DNA of 64,000 nt. Origin: JAJNPS01 sp031378845. Its GTDB lineage: Bacteria; Pseudomonadota; Alphaproteobacteria; Rhodobacterales; Rhodobacteraceae. The stretch is from positions 62,001 through 126,000 of the forward strand of contig JANNES010000001.1 in assembly GCA_031378845.1 (NCBI GenBank), written 5' to 3'. Below are positions 32,287 to 40,617 of the stretch, in pieces (within the stretch, counting starts at the first letter, position 1; the number at the start of each line of letters is the position of its first letter). Under the pieces are notes generated by a model. The model searched no databases and was not told the origin of the DNA. It saw only the letters and a list, made by a program, of their open reading frames with translations. A program made the position numbers and the translations under genes.

Positions 32287-32645
32287 CAGGTGGCTCCGTT
32301 TACGGCATCCCACGCCTTCAGCCAGCGTTTCGGGGCGGCGTCGCGCCATTGCTGGATAAGCCGGGCCGTCGCCCAGCCATCGTCGATGCGGCCCGCGCGC
32401 ACGAGGATCAGGTTGTGGGGGGCATAGTGAGGATGGAGCGTGAAGGTGTCGGGGTCGGCTGCCATCAGCATCTCGCGTTCGTCGTGGTTGGCCTTGAACA
32501 CGGCCGCATCGACGTAAGGCGACCACCAGCACCACATCTTGCCGTGGGCCTTGAGGCATTCGTTGCCCCATGGGTGGTCGATGGTCACCTCCGGCAGGGC
32601 GAGGGCGAGGGCGAAGGTCTTGAGGGCAGGCCAGTCGGGGATCAT
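32286..32645 (-). CDS. MmcQ/YjbR-family DNA-binding-like protein
   Basis: The 119-residue MmcQ/YjbR protein has LALALPEVTIDHPWGNECLK, KMWCWWSPY, VDAAVFKANHDEREML, and PHNLILVRAGRIDDGWATAR, ending LIQQWRDAAPKRWLKAW. The fold resembles small double-wing DNA-binding proteins; the function is unproven. It is the first gene of a two-gene minus-strand operon with the YdeI-type protein. Confidence 0.8.
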   Translation of the reverse strand: MIPDWPALKTFALALALPEVTIDHPWGNECLKAHGKMWCWWSPYVDAAVFKANHDEREMLMAADPDTFTLHPHYAPHNLILVRAGRIDDGWATARLIQQWRDAAPKRWLKAWDAVNGAT

Positions 32646-32740
32646 GGGGTCATACCGAATTGCATGTCTGCAATCGTTGCGCAGCCGGGTGGATTTTGTT
32701 TGTATCTGCTCATGGCGGTTTCATCGAGGGTCGAGCCAAG

Positions 32741-33235
32741 TTGCAACAAATCTATGTCCAAATCCCCGCAAATGCCACCGACGAAGAGCAGTCAGCCTTC
32801 TTGCGGTTGGTGCCCTCAGGCGGCGCTGTAACAGAAGAGGCCGTCCGCGCTGGCCTGCCGCGCGCCGAGGCGCTGGTGATCTGCACGGATGGCTCACGGG
32901 TTGTCGGTGTGGCGGCGCTCAAGGTGCCACAACCGCGGTATCGGGCGGGCCTTGCGTCGACGGCGAAGTCTGGCTTCGCGCTCCCCGAAGCGATGTTTCC
33001 GCGCGAGCTTGGCTATGTTGCAGTTGAAGAGAACTCGCGTCGAATGGGGATCGGTCTGATGCTTTGCAATGAAGTTATGCGACTTGCCGACGGACGAGGA
33101 CTCTTAGCTACCACTGGCAATGATGGCATGCGCCACAAGATACTGCAGCAGTTAGGGTTTGCGGATGCTGGAAAAGGCTGGATGGGGCGAAATGAGCACG
33201 TCTTCCTTATGGTGCGCAGGCCGCAGCAGTATTAG
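32741..33235 (+). CDS. GNAT-family N-acetyltransferase
   Basis: A single-domain GNAT enzyme of about 164 residues. Its core is LGYVAVEENSRRMGIGLMLC, where RRMGIG is the acetyl-CoA loop, then GRGLLATTGNDGMRHKILQQ and LGFADAGKGW. It is not close to the six-gene RimJ/RimL array. The start is unclear: no ATG is in frame. TTG 32741 follows a GAGGG element and gives LQQIYVQIPANATDE; TTG 32696 or 32660 would add 15 or 27 residues of doubtful character. It converges with polA and overlaps it by 4 bases. Confidence 0.7.
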   Translation: MQQIYVQIPANATDEEQSAFLRLVPSGGAVTEEAVRAGLPRAEALVICTDGSRVVGVAALKVPQPRYRAGLASTAKSGFALPEAMFPRELGYVAVEENSRRMGIGLMLCNEVMRLADGRGLLATTGNDGMRHKILQQLGFADAGKGWMGRNEHVFLMVRRPQQY

Positions 33236-36060
33236 TGCGCCTCGGCCCAGCTTTTCCCCTGCCCTGCCTCCACCGCGAGGTGGACGTTCAGGGCGACGGC
33301 GGGGTGGGCGGCGGATTCCATGATGTGTCTGGCGATGGGGATCAGGGTGGCGGCGGCGTCCTCCGCCACCTCGAACAGCAACTCGTCATGCACCTGCAGC
33401 AGCATCTTCGCGTCGATGCCCTTGATCGCCGCCGGCATCCGGATCATCGCGCGGCGGATCACGTCGGCGGCGGTGCCCTGGATCGGGGCGTTGACCGCGG
33501 CACGTTTGGCGAAACCGGCGGCGGGGCCTTTGGCGTTGATTTCGGGAGTATGAATTTTCCGACCAAACAGGGTCTGTACATAGCCGTTTGCTTGGGCGAA
33601 TTTGATGGTGTCGGACATGTATTCCTTGATGCCCGGAAAGCGTTCGAAATAGCGGTCGATGAAGCCCTGCGCCTCGGCGCGCGGAATGCGCAGGTTGCGG
33701 GCGAGGCCGAAGCCGGAAATGCCGTAGATCACGCCGAAGTTAATCGCCTTGGCCTTGCGGCGAATGTCGGAGGTCATCTGGTCGAGCGGGACGTTGAACA
33801 TCTCGGACGCGGTCATCGCGTGGATGTCGATGCCGTCTTCGAAAGCCTTGCGCAGGGCGGGGATGTCAGCGATGTGGGCGAGGATGCGCAGTTCGATCTG
33901 GGAGTAATCGAGCGACACGAGGATGCGGCCTTTCGGGGCGACAAAGGCCTCGCGGATACGGCGACCTTCCTCGGTGCGGATCGGGATGTTCTGCAGGTTC
34001 GGGTCGGTCGAGGCGAGGCGACCGGTGTTGGCCCCGGCGATGGAATAGCTGGTGTGGACGCGCCCCGTATCGGGGTTGATCGCCAGTTGCAGAGCGTCGG
34101 TGTAAGTGGATTTCAGTTTCGCGATCTGACGCCAGTCAAGGATACGCGCCGCCAGTCTCGCGCCCTGCGGGTGTGCATCCTCCATCGTCGTGATGTCTTC
34201 CAGGATGTCCGCCCCGGTCGCATAGGCATCGGTTTTGCCCTTCACGCCGCCGGGGATTTGCAAGCGATCAAAAAGCACTTCGCCAAGCTGCTTGGGGGAG
34301 CCTACGTTGAATTTCTCGCCCGCGACCTCGTGGATTTCCTCCTCCAGCTGGACGAGTTTCTGGGCAAAGGCGTTTGACATGCGGTGGAGAATATCACGGT
34401 CGACCTGGATACCGGCCATTTCCATCTCGGCGAGGACCGGGACGAGGGGGCGTTCGAGGGTCTCGTAGACCGTGGTGACGCGTGCCCAGTGCAGTTGCGG
34501 CTTGAAAAGCTGCCACAGGCGCAGGGTCACGTCGGCGTCTTCGGCGGCGTATTTCACCGCCGTGTCGATGGCGACGCGGTCGAAGGTGACCTGCGCCTTG
34601 CCGGAGCCGATCAGGGATTTGATCGGGATCGGCTGGTGGCCGAGATAGAGGTCGGACAGCGTGTCCATGCCGTGGTTGTTGAGGCCCGCGTGCATGGCAT
34701 AGCTCATCAGCATGGTGTCGTCGAAAGGACCCACGCGGATGCCGTGGCCGGCGAAAATCTTCCAGTCATATTTCATGTTCTGGCCGATTTTCAGGATTGC
34801 GGCATCCTCAAGGATCGGTTTCAGCGCGGCGAGAGTGGCGCTAAGCGTCAATTGGCCTTCGACAAGCTCGGTCGAGCCGAACAGGTCGCCGCCGCCTTGT
34901 TTGTGGCCGAGCGGGATATAGGCGGCGTGTCCTGCGTCGACGCACAGCGAGATGCCGACCAGTTCGGCGCGCATCTCATCCAGCGAGGTTGTTTCGGTGT
35001 CCACGGCGACATGACCGATGTCGCGGATATGATCGATCCAGCGGTCGAGCGCGGCGGTGTCGCGTATGCATTCGTAGGCGGCGTGGTCGAAGGGCAGGCG
35101 GTCTGCAGCGGGTGCGTCCTGATGGGCACCGACAACCTCCATCCCGGAGGTTTCCGGCAGGGTGGGCGGGGCGATCCTCAGCTTCTCGGCGACGCGGCGG
35201 GTGAGGGTGCGAAACTCCATGCGGTTCAGAAAGTCCATCACCGCATCGGGGGCGGGGAGTTTCACCTCCAGGTCGTCGAGGGAGACGTCGAGGGGCGTGT
35301 CGGTTTTCAGGGTGACAAGCTGGCGCGAGATGCGGATGAGGTCCGCGTTGTCGATCAGCGCCTCGCGGCGTTTGGGTTGGGTGATCTCGCCCGCGCGGGC
35401 AAGGAGGGTGTCGAGGTCGCCGTATTCCTGGATCAGCAGGGCAGCGGTCTTGATGCCGATGCCGGGCGCGCCGGGGACGTTGTCGACGCTGTCCCCGGCA
35501 AGGGATTGCACGTCGATGACGCGGTCTGGGGCAACGCCGAATTTCTCGAACACTTCATCAGGGCCAATCATGCGGTCTTTCATCGGGTCGCGCATGTCGA
35601 CGCCGTTTCCGACCAGTTGCATCAGGTCCTTGTCCGACGAGATGATGGTGGCGGTGCCGCCCGCCTCGACCGCGAGGCGGGCGTAGGTGGCGATGATGTC
35701 GTCGGCCTCGTAGCCTTCGGTTTCGATGCAGGCGACGTTGAACGCGCGGGTGGCTTCGCGGGTCAGGGGGAACTGTGGGCGCAGGTCTTCGGGCAGGTCA
35801 GGGCGGTTGGCTTTGTACAGGGGGTAGATCTCGTTGCGAAAGGTGAGGGAAGAATGGTCGAAGATCACGGCAATATGGGTGGCGGCATCGCGGCCGCGAT
35901 CCTTGGAAATCTCGTTCCACAGGATGTTGCAGAAACCGGCGACCGCACCGACCGGCAGGCCATCGGACTTGCGCGTCAGCGGCGGCAGCGCATGATAGGC
36001 GCGGAAGATGTAGGCGGAGCCGTCGATCAGGTGAAGGTGGTGGCCTTTGCCGAATGGCAT
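33232..36060 (-). CDS. polA: DNA polymerase I
   Basis: The 942-residue enzyme fills gaps and removes RNA primers. The 5' nuclease domain starts GHHLHLIDGSAYIFRAYHAL. The proofreading exonuclease is intact, with VAVDTETTSLDEMRAEL near 352. The polymerase domain has motif A ILVSLDYSQIELRILAH, motif B RRKAKAINFGVIYG and motif C LLQVHDELLFEV. ATG 36060 (MPFGKGHHLHLIDG) fits better than the longer frame to 36087. Very long open frames on the other strand opposite it are shadows of its GC3 bias. Confidence 0.97.
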   Translation of the reverse strand: MPFGKGHHLHLIDGSAYIFRAYHALPPLTRKSDGLPVGAVAGFCNILWNEISKDRGRDAATHIAVIFDHSSLTFRNEIYPLYKANRPDLPEDLRPQFPLTREATRAFNVACIETEGYEADDIIATYARLAVEAGGTATIISSDKDLMQLVGNGVDMRDPMKDRMIGPDEVFEKFGVAPDRVIDVQSLAGDSVDNVPGAPGIGIKTAALLIQEYGDLDTLLARAGEITQPKRREALIDNADLIRISRQLVTLKTDTPLDVSLDDLEVKLPAPDAVMDFLNRMEFRTLTRRVAEKLRIAPPTLPETSGMEVVGAHQDAPAADRLPFDHAAYECIRDTAALDRWIDHIRDIGHVAVDTETTSLDEMRAELVGISLCVDAGHAAYIPLGHKQGGGDLFGSTELVEGQLTLSATLAALKPILEDAAILKIGQNMKYDWKIFAGHGIRVGPFDDTMLMSYAMHAGLNNHGMDTLSDLYLGHQPIPIKSLIGSGKAQVTFDRVAIDTAVKYAAEDADVTLRLWQLFKPQLHWARVTTVYETLERPLVPVLAEMEMAGIQVDRDILHRMSNAFAQKLVQLEEEIHEVAGEKFNVGSPKQLGEVLFDRLQIPGGVKGKTDAYATGADILEDITTMEDAHPQGARLAARILDWRQIAKLKSTYTDALQLAINPDTGRVHTSYSIAGANTGRLASTDPNLQNIPIRTEEGRRIREAFVAPKGRILVSLDYSQIELRILAHIADIPALRKAFEDGIDIHAMTASEMFNVPLDQMTSDIRRKAKAINFGVIYGISGFGLARNLRIPRAEAQGFIDRYFERFPGIKEYMSDTIKFAQANGYVQTLFGRKIHTPEINAKGPAAGFAKRAAVNAPIQGTAADVIRRAMIRMPAAIKGIDAKMLLQVHDELLFEVAEDAAATLIPIARHIMESAAHPAVALNVHLAVEAGQGKSWAEAH

Positions 36061-36165
36061 GTTCTGCTCCGTCGCTGTGAAGTTCAATATTGGCAGAAAC
36101 GGAACCGGCGTGCTACCCGTAGGGTCCGCTTCACCGACGTGGTTACCGCGAAAAGGGAGGTGCGC

Positions 36166-36369
36166 TTGCGGACATTTCTGTGGATGCTTGGGGGCCTGTT
36201 CCTTGGTGGCTTTGCCGCCGGGACCATTGGCGCAGGCCTTCCGTCGATCGTGACGATTTCGCAGGCCGAAGGGGCCTATGCGATGGGGGTCGTGTTCTTT
36301 TGGGTACCGCTTGGGGCGGTCGCGGGGGCGTTGGTCGCGCTATTTGTCAGATTGGCGCGTCGCACCTAG
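36166..36369 (+). CDS. Small two-helix membrane protein
   Basis: The 67-residue protein has two membrane segments: FLWMLGGLFLGGFAAGTIGAG and MGVVFFWVPLGAVAGALVALF. AAAAGGGAGG lies at 36151-36160. With TTG 36166 the spacing is 5 bases, which is why I prefer it to GTG 36160, which would sit directly on the purine run. Function unknown. It is divergent from polA and its stop overlaps the convergent zinc-finger gene by 4 bases. Confidence 0.65.
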   Translation: MRTFLWMLGGLFLGGFAAGTIGAGLPSIVTISQAEGAYAMGVVFFWVPLGAVAGALVALFVRLARRT

Positions 36370-36551
36370 TGATCGTCATGCGCATGGTCGCGGTCGATCA
36401 CATAGCGCTTGTCGCAATAGCCGCATTCGACCCAGCCCCTGTCTGCCGGGATTGTCAGCCAGACGCGGGGATGGCCGAGCGCGCCCTCGTTGCCGTCGCA
36501 GGCGACTTTCCAGGTGGTGACAGTTTGGGTTTCTGGCGCGTCGATGGGCAT
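36366..36551 (-). CDS. Zinc-finger domain protein (NDUFS6-like)
   Basis: This 61-residue protein of the small zinc-finger family is found in alphaproteobacteria and related to mitochondrial complex I subunit NDUFS6. It contains VACDGNEGALGHPRVWL and WVECGYCDKRYV, giving C, H, C and C metal ligands. ATG 36551 is preferred because AAAGGA lies 8 bases upstream; ATG 36578 is possible. The role may be Zn-bound structural support in complex I or another complex; there is no NADH dehydrogenase gene nearby. Confidence 0.85.
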   Translation of the reverse strand: MPIDAPETQTVTTWKVACDGNEGALGHPRVWLTIPADRGWVECGYCDKRYVIDRDHAHDDH

Positions 36552-37306
36552 GGGTTCGGTCCTTTGCGGTCGGCTCATCCCATACTACCGGTTGGCGCGC
36601 GGGCGGCAAGGCGTGGCGGTTCGCAAGACTTGATCTCTTTGGTGCGGCGTCGCCACCACCGCGCAAAAACATTACGAGCGCAACGACCAGCAAGACCATC
36701 ACGGTCGCGAATGTCGCCCGAGCGGCTTGTGACGTCGAAGTGATGCGTGATTTGGACGGCGATGGCAGGGCCGCCAGCCCGGCCGCGATGAGAACGTTTT
36801 CTGCGCAATCCAGTGCCTCTGCGAACACGGGCAGCACGCGCACGGTGCGCCGGGCCGGCGCTGCTGGTGCGAAATCCGGGGGCGTTCATCAAGCGTTGAA
36901 GCCAAGCATCAAAAGAAAAAGCGCGATCAGGACTGGTGACCGGGCAAGGCACGCTGCACTGGTGCAAGGACAGGTCAACGGCAGGATACGCCAAAGGGCG
37001 TGTGGGAGGCGCGGCGGGCACAAGCGGGGCCGTCGCTGCGCGATCTGGGGGAGATGCCAAAAATCGACCGGACCGGCATCGGCGTGGCGGTGACGCGGCG
37101 GGAGGTCGCGGAACTCTTGGAACGCAGCTCAGATGCGCGGAATGGGTGGGTCTGTGCGCCGAGGTCGATGCAACAGGGCGCGGCGCTTGCGCGTGAAGGC
37201 CACAGGGCGGGCAGACGTGTCGCAAGCCAGTGTCTTGCGGACCCTGTGGCACGTCGCGCGCGCGACGCTGATCAAGCCGTCAGGGACAGCAGCAGGCTGG
37301 CGCTGA
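36552..37306. other. Gene-poor region with degenerate coding signal
   Basis: About 750 bases have no gene I can support. On the plus strand a frame from GTG 37000 shows genome-like G/C at codon third positions (MPKIDRTGIGVAVTRREV) but runs into the hyi gene on the opposite strand and has no recognisable family. On the minus strand near 36660-36720 a frame encodes a membrane-helix-like TFATVMVLLVVALVMFLRG. Both may be remnants of decayed genes. Confidence 0.4.
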
Positions 37307-38083
37307 TCAGGACCCGATCATCTGACCGCGCGATTTCATTGCGGTCAGCCAGCCCAGACCCTGGACCGTGCTTTTGGAAGGGCGATATTCGGCGGCGACC
37401 CAGCCAAGATATCCCGATGCGTCGATGTCCTTCATCAACCCGGCAAAGTCGACGCCACCGCCGCCAGGTTCGGCCCGGGTCGGGAAACCGGCGATCTGGA
37501 TGTGGTTGATCCGCGACCTGTGCTGTTTCCAGACCGCGATCGGATCGCCATGCAGGCGTGCGGCATGCCAAAGATCGAACTGCAGCCCGACATTGCCCAG
37601 CCCAAGATCGTCGACCAGTCGCCCCGCAAGATCGAAATCATTCAAGAAGTAACCGGGCATGTCGTCTGGGTTCAGGGGCTCCAGCGTCAAGCGCTGGTCA
37701 GGCGCTTGTGTCGCCGCCCACGTGATGTTTTCCAAGAACACTTCTTCGGCCACGGGGCCACGTGCGACGCCCGACATCACATGGATGCGCGCGGCACCAA
37801 GGACCGATGCATAATCGACCGCGCGCAAAAATCCTTCGCGAAAGCGGCGCACGTCGTCGGGGACCGCCGCATGGCCCCGCTCTCCCGAGGCCCAGTCGCC
37901 GGGGGGCGTGTTGATCATTGCCAGCGGCACATCACCCAGCGCGCGCTGCCAGTCGGCCACCGGATTGTCGTAAGGAAAAAGCACCTCGACGCCGTCAAAG
38001 CCGCAACGCTGCGCCCAGCCGGGACGATCAAGCATCGGCACTTCGTTGAAAAGCAGGGTCAGATTGGCGGCAAAGCGGGGCAT
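37307..38083 (-). CDS. hyi: Hydroxypyruvate isomerase-family TIM-barrel protein
   Basis: The 258-residue TIM barrel of the hydroxypyruvate isomerase/xylose isomerase-like family begins PRFAANLTLLFNEVPMLDRP. It has the metal-site segments LTLEPLNPDDMPGYF (Glu), LQFDLWHAARLHGDP (Asp, His), HIQIAGFPTRAEPG, and YLGWVAAEYRPS (Glu). It would interconvert hydroxypyruvate and tartronate semialdehyde, fitting the glyoxylate/glycolate metabolism also seen at 46.3-50.5 kb. It directly follows the DUF1285 gene with no gap (TGA then ATG). Confidence 0.85.
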   Translation of the reverse strand: MPRFAANLTLLFNEVPMLDRPGWAQRCGFDGVEVLFPYDNPVADWQRALGDVPLAMINTPPGDWASGERGHAAVPDDVRRFREGFLRAVDYASVLGAARIHVMSGVARGPVAEEVFLENITWAATQAPDQRLTLEPLNPDDMPGYFLNDFDLAGRLVDDLGLGNVGLQFDLWHAARLHGDPIAVWKQHRSRINHIQIAGFPTRAEPGGGGVDFAGLMKDIDASGYLGWVAAEYRPSKSTVQGLGWLTAMKSRGQMIGS

Positions 38084-38683
38084 TCAGGGCAATTCTTTGG
38101 TCGGGATCATAGGAAAGAAGCGGCCAGATGACCGAACGCCGAACCAGTCGGTGCCGTCAAGGGTCTGCATCGTTCCAAGGTCTACCAGACGATAGAAACT
38201 TTTGCGGTCGATGCGCGCCTCGAGCCCGGGGCGGATCATGACATAAGGCGCAGGCTCATCTGACCCTGCGGCATGGGTTACCCGCAAAGGATGGTCAACG
38301 TCGCAAACGGCGTCATCGTCGGTTCTGGTGTGAAATGTGATGATTTGATCCAGCCCGGGTGCCGCGACCGTAAAATCCACCGCGAAAAGTGGCGCATCTT
38401 CAACCGTGATGCCGACCTTTTCGACCGGCGTGACCAGAAAATAGCGCCCGTCTTCGAATTTCAGGATGGACGAAAACAGTCGCACCAGCGGCGCGCGACC
38501 TATGGGCGTGCCCAGATAGAACCAGGTGCCGTCGCGTGCAATGCGGATATCGAGGTCACCGCAATAGGGCGGGTTCCATAGATGCACGGGTGGCGGGCCC
38601 TTTTTCGCGACCGCCTGCACCATTGCCGCCAGCCCATCCACGGATGGCTTCACGATCATTTGTGCATCAGTGCTTTTTGTCAT
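38084..38683 (-). CDS. DUF1285-family protein
   Basis: The 199-residue protein has VHLWNPPYCGDLDIRIARDG, WFYLGTPIGRAPLVRLFSSI, LKFEDGRYFLVTPVEKVGI and FDEYHARID-like RPGLEARIDRKSFYRLVDLG, the DUF1285 signature. Function unknown. It lies upstream of hyi on the same strand without a spacer, and diverges from the moxR gene across 60 bases. Confidence 0.85.
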   Translation of the reverse strand: MTKSTDAQMIVKPSVDGLAAMVQAVAKKGPPPVHLWNPPYCGDLDIRIARDGTWFYLGTPIGRAPLVRLFSSILKFEDGRYFLVTPVEKVGITVEDAPLFAVDFTVAAPGLDQIITFHTRTDDDAVCDVDHPLRVTHAAGSDEPAPYVMIRPGLEARIDRKSFYRLVDLGTMQTLDGTDWFGVRSSGRFFPMIPTKELP

Positions 38684-38743
38684 TTGTGCCCGGCGGATTA
38701 GTTCGGTCTAATAGGATCATATACACTGTCGGAGAGCGTTGTC

Positions 38744-39748
38744 ATGACCGAAGCATCCCCCCTCGTCGCCGAGATAGAAGCCTTGGGCGAAAAACTCGGG
38801 GCTGCGAGGGCCTCGATCCACCGCCGTTTTATCGGTCAGGAAAAAGTGGTGGATACCGTTCTTGCCGCCATGCTTTGTGGCGGACACGCGCTGCTGGTAG
38901 GTTTGCCGGGCCTTGGCAAGACACGGCTGGTGGATACGCTGTCGACCGTGATGGGGCTCAAGGCCAACCGCATCCAGTTTACGCCTGACCTGATGCCCGC
39001 CGACATTCTGGGCTCTGAGGTGCTCGACCAGACGACGGACGGCAGGCGCCATTTCCGCTTTGTCGAAGGGCCGGTGTTTTGCCAGCTCCTGATGGCCGAC
39101 GAGATCAACCGGGCCAGCCCGCGCACGCAATCGGCGCTCTTGCAGGCGATGCAGGAGCGCGAGGTGACCGTGGCTGGTGTCCACCGTCCGCTCGGTCGCC
39201 CCTTTCACGTGCTGGCGACGCAAAACCCCATTGAGCAAGAGGGGACCTATCCCTTGCCCGAGGCGCAGCTTGACCGGTTCTTGGTACAGGTTGATGTGCC
39301 CTATCCCGACCGCGGAACCGAGCGTGACATCCTGATCGCAACCACGGGCGCCTCGGAAGATCAGGCGACGGCGGTCTTTACCGCCGAGAGCCTGATGGCC
39401 GCGCAATCGGTCATCCGCCGCATGCCGGTTGGCGACAAGGTGGTCGAGGCGATCCTTGACCTTGTGCGCGCCTGCCGCCCCGGTGAGGTCGAGGGTCGCG
39501 ATCTGACCGATCTGCTCAGCTGGGGCCCCGGCCCGCGTGCAGCCCAGGCGCTGATGCTGACGGTGCGCGCTCAGGCGCTGCTGGATGGCCGTCTTGCCCC
39601 AGGGGTTGCCGATGTGGCCCATCTGGCGCGATCGGTTCTGATCCACCGCATGTCGCTGTCGTTTGCCGCACGGGCGCGAGGCGATGATCTGGGCAGCATC
39701 ATCGACCGGGTTGCCGGGCGCACTTTGGGCCTTGAGGCCGCCGCGTGA
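38744..39748 (+). CDS. moxR: MoxR-family AAA+ ATPase
   Basis: The 334-residue AAA+ ATPase has Walker A VGLPGLGKTRLVDT (about 55-68), Walker B LLMADEINRASPRTQSALLQ, sensor ATQNPIEQEGTYPLPEAQLD and a C-terminal alpha-helical lid (DVAHLARSVLIHRMSL). MoxR ATPases act as chaperones for VWA-domain proteins. It heads a four-gene operon of overlapping frames with DUF58, a BatA/DUF4159 membrane protein and a VWA/GATase-type membrane protein. Confidence 0.93.
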   Translation: MTEASPLVAEIEALGEKLGAARASIHRRFIGQEKVVDTVLAAMLCGGHALLVGLPGLGKTRLVDTLSTVMGLKANRIQFTPDLMPADILGSEVLDQTTDGRRHFRFVEGPVFCQLLMADEINRASPRTQSALLQAMQEREVTVAGVHRPLGRPFHVLATQNPIEQEGTYPLPEAQLDRFLVQVDVPYPDRGTERDILIATTGASEDQATAVFTAESLMAAQSVIRRMPVGDKVVEAILDLVRACRPGEVEGRDLTDLLSWGPGPRAAQALMLTVRAQALLDGRLAPGVADVAHLARSVLIHRMSLSFAARARGDDLGSIIDRVAGRTLGLEAAA

Positions 39749-40617
39749 CATCAGCTGGCGACCTGAAAGAACGCGCTGAAACGCTAGGCCATGCGCTGCC
39801 GCCCTTGCTGGCCGAGGCGGAGCGTCTTGCCTCTGCCGTCATGCTGGGCGAACACGGGCGCCGCCGGGCGGGCATGGGGGACGAGTTCTGGCAATACCGC
39901 CCCGCACATCAGGGCGATCCTGTCCGGTTGATCGACTGGCGGCGTTCGGCGCGGTCGGATGCGCAGTTCGTGCGGGAGCGCGAATGGCAGGCGGCGCAAT
40001 CGGTAACCCTATGGGTAGACCCGGCGCGGTCCATGACATTCAGCGGCGACAAGACCCGCGCGCCAAAGGCGGACCGTGCACAGGTGCTGGCGCTGGCGCT
40101 GGCGGTCTTGCTGCTGCGCGCAGGTGAGCGGGTCGGTCTTGCGGGAGGCGGGTTGCCCCGGTCCGGTCGTGCCCATCTTTGGACCATGGCGACGGTCTTG
40201 GCCGGTGCGGGGCACGAGGGCGATTACGGCGTCCCCGATGCAAATGATGTGGCATCACACGGGCGCGTGGTTTTTCTGTCGGACTTTCTGGGGGACCTCG
40301 CTCCGGTCGAGGCGGCTCTGGCCAGCACCTCGGCCAAGGGTGCACGGGCGGTCCTGATCCAGTGTCTCGACCCTGCCGAAGAAGAGTTCCCGTTTGACGG
40401 GCGCACGATCTTTGAATCGATGGGCGGCACTTTGCGGCATGAGACCTTGCGCGCAGGCGACCTGCGGGGCCGATATCTGGAGCGGCTGGCCGCCCGCAAG
40501 GCGCGCTTGCAAGTGCTGGCTGGCGCCGTGGGCGGGCATTTTCATACCCATCACACGGGCGGCTCGGCGTTGCCTGCGCTGCTATGGGCTTACCGCGCGC
40601 TGGAAGGGGGCCGCTGA
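39745..40617 (+). CDS. DUF58-family protein (MoxR partner)
   Basis: The 290-residue DUF58 protein carries the hallmark DEFWQYRPAHQGDPVRLIDW and RREW-like VREREWQAAQSVTLW, followed by VDPARSMTFSGDK, a degenerate MIDAS motif, and VLALALAVLLLRAGERV. It overlaps moxR by 4 bases (ATGA) and its stop overlaps the next start by one base (TGATG). DUF58 proteins are usual MoxR partners, possibly at the membrane. Function is inferred from the pair. Confidence 0.88.
   Translation: MTSAGDLKERAETLGHALPPLLAEAERLASAVMLGEHGRRRAGMGDEFWQYRPAHQGDPVRLIDWRRSARSDAQFVREREWQAAQSVTLWVDPARSMTFSGDKTRAPKADRAQVLALALAVLLLRAGERVGLAGGGLPRSGRAHLWTMATVLAGAGHEGDYGVPDANDVASHGRVVFLSDFLGDLAPVEAALASTSAKGARAVLIQCLDPAEEEFPFDGRTIFESMGGTLRHETLRAGDLRGRYLERLAARKARLQVLAGAVGGHFHTHHTGGSALPALLWAYRALEGGR

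Noticed and set aside
34384..36369. A 661-codon open frame on the plus strand opposite polA
   Set aside because: It is antisense to an unmistakable DNA polymerase I, rich in valine, glycine and aspartate with no known domain, and arises from GC3 bias. Only its last 67 codons (from 36166) beyond polA are credited as a small gene.
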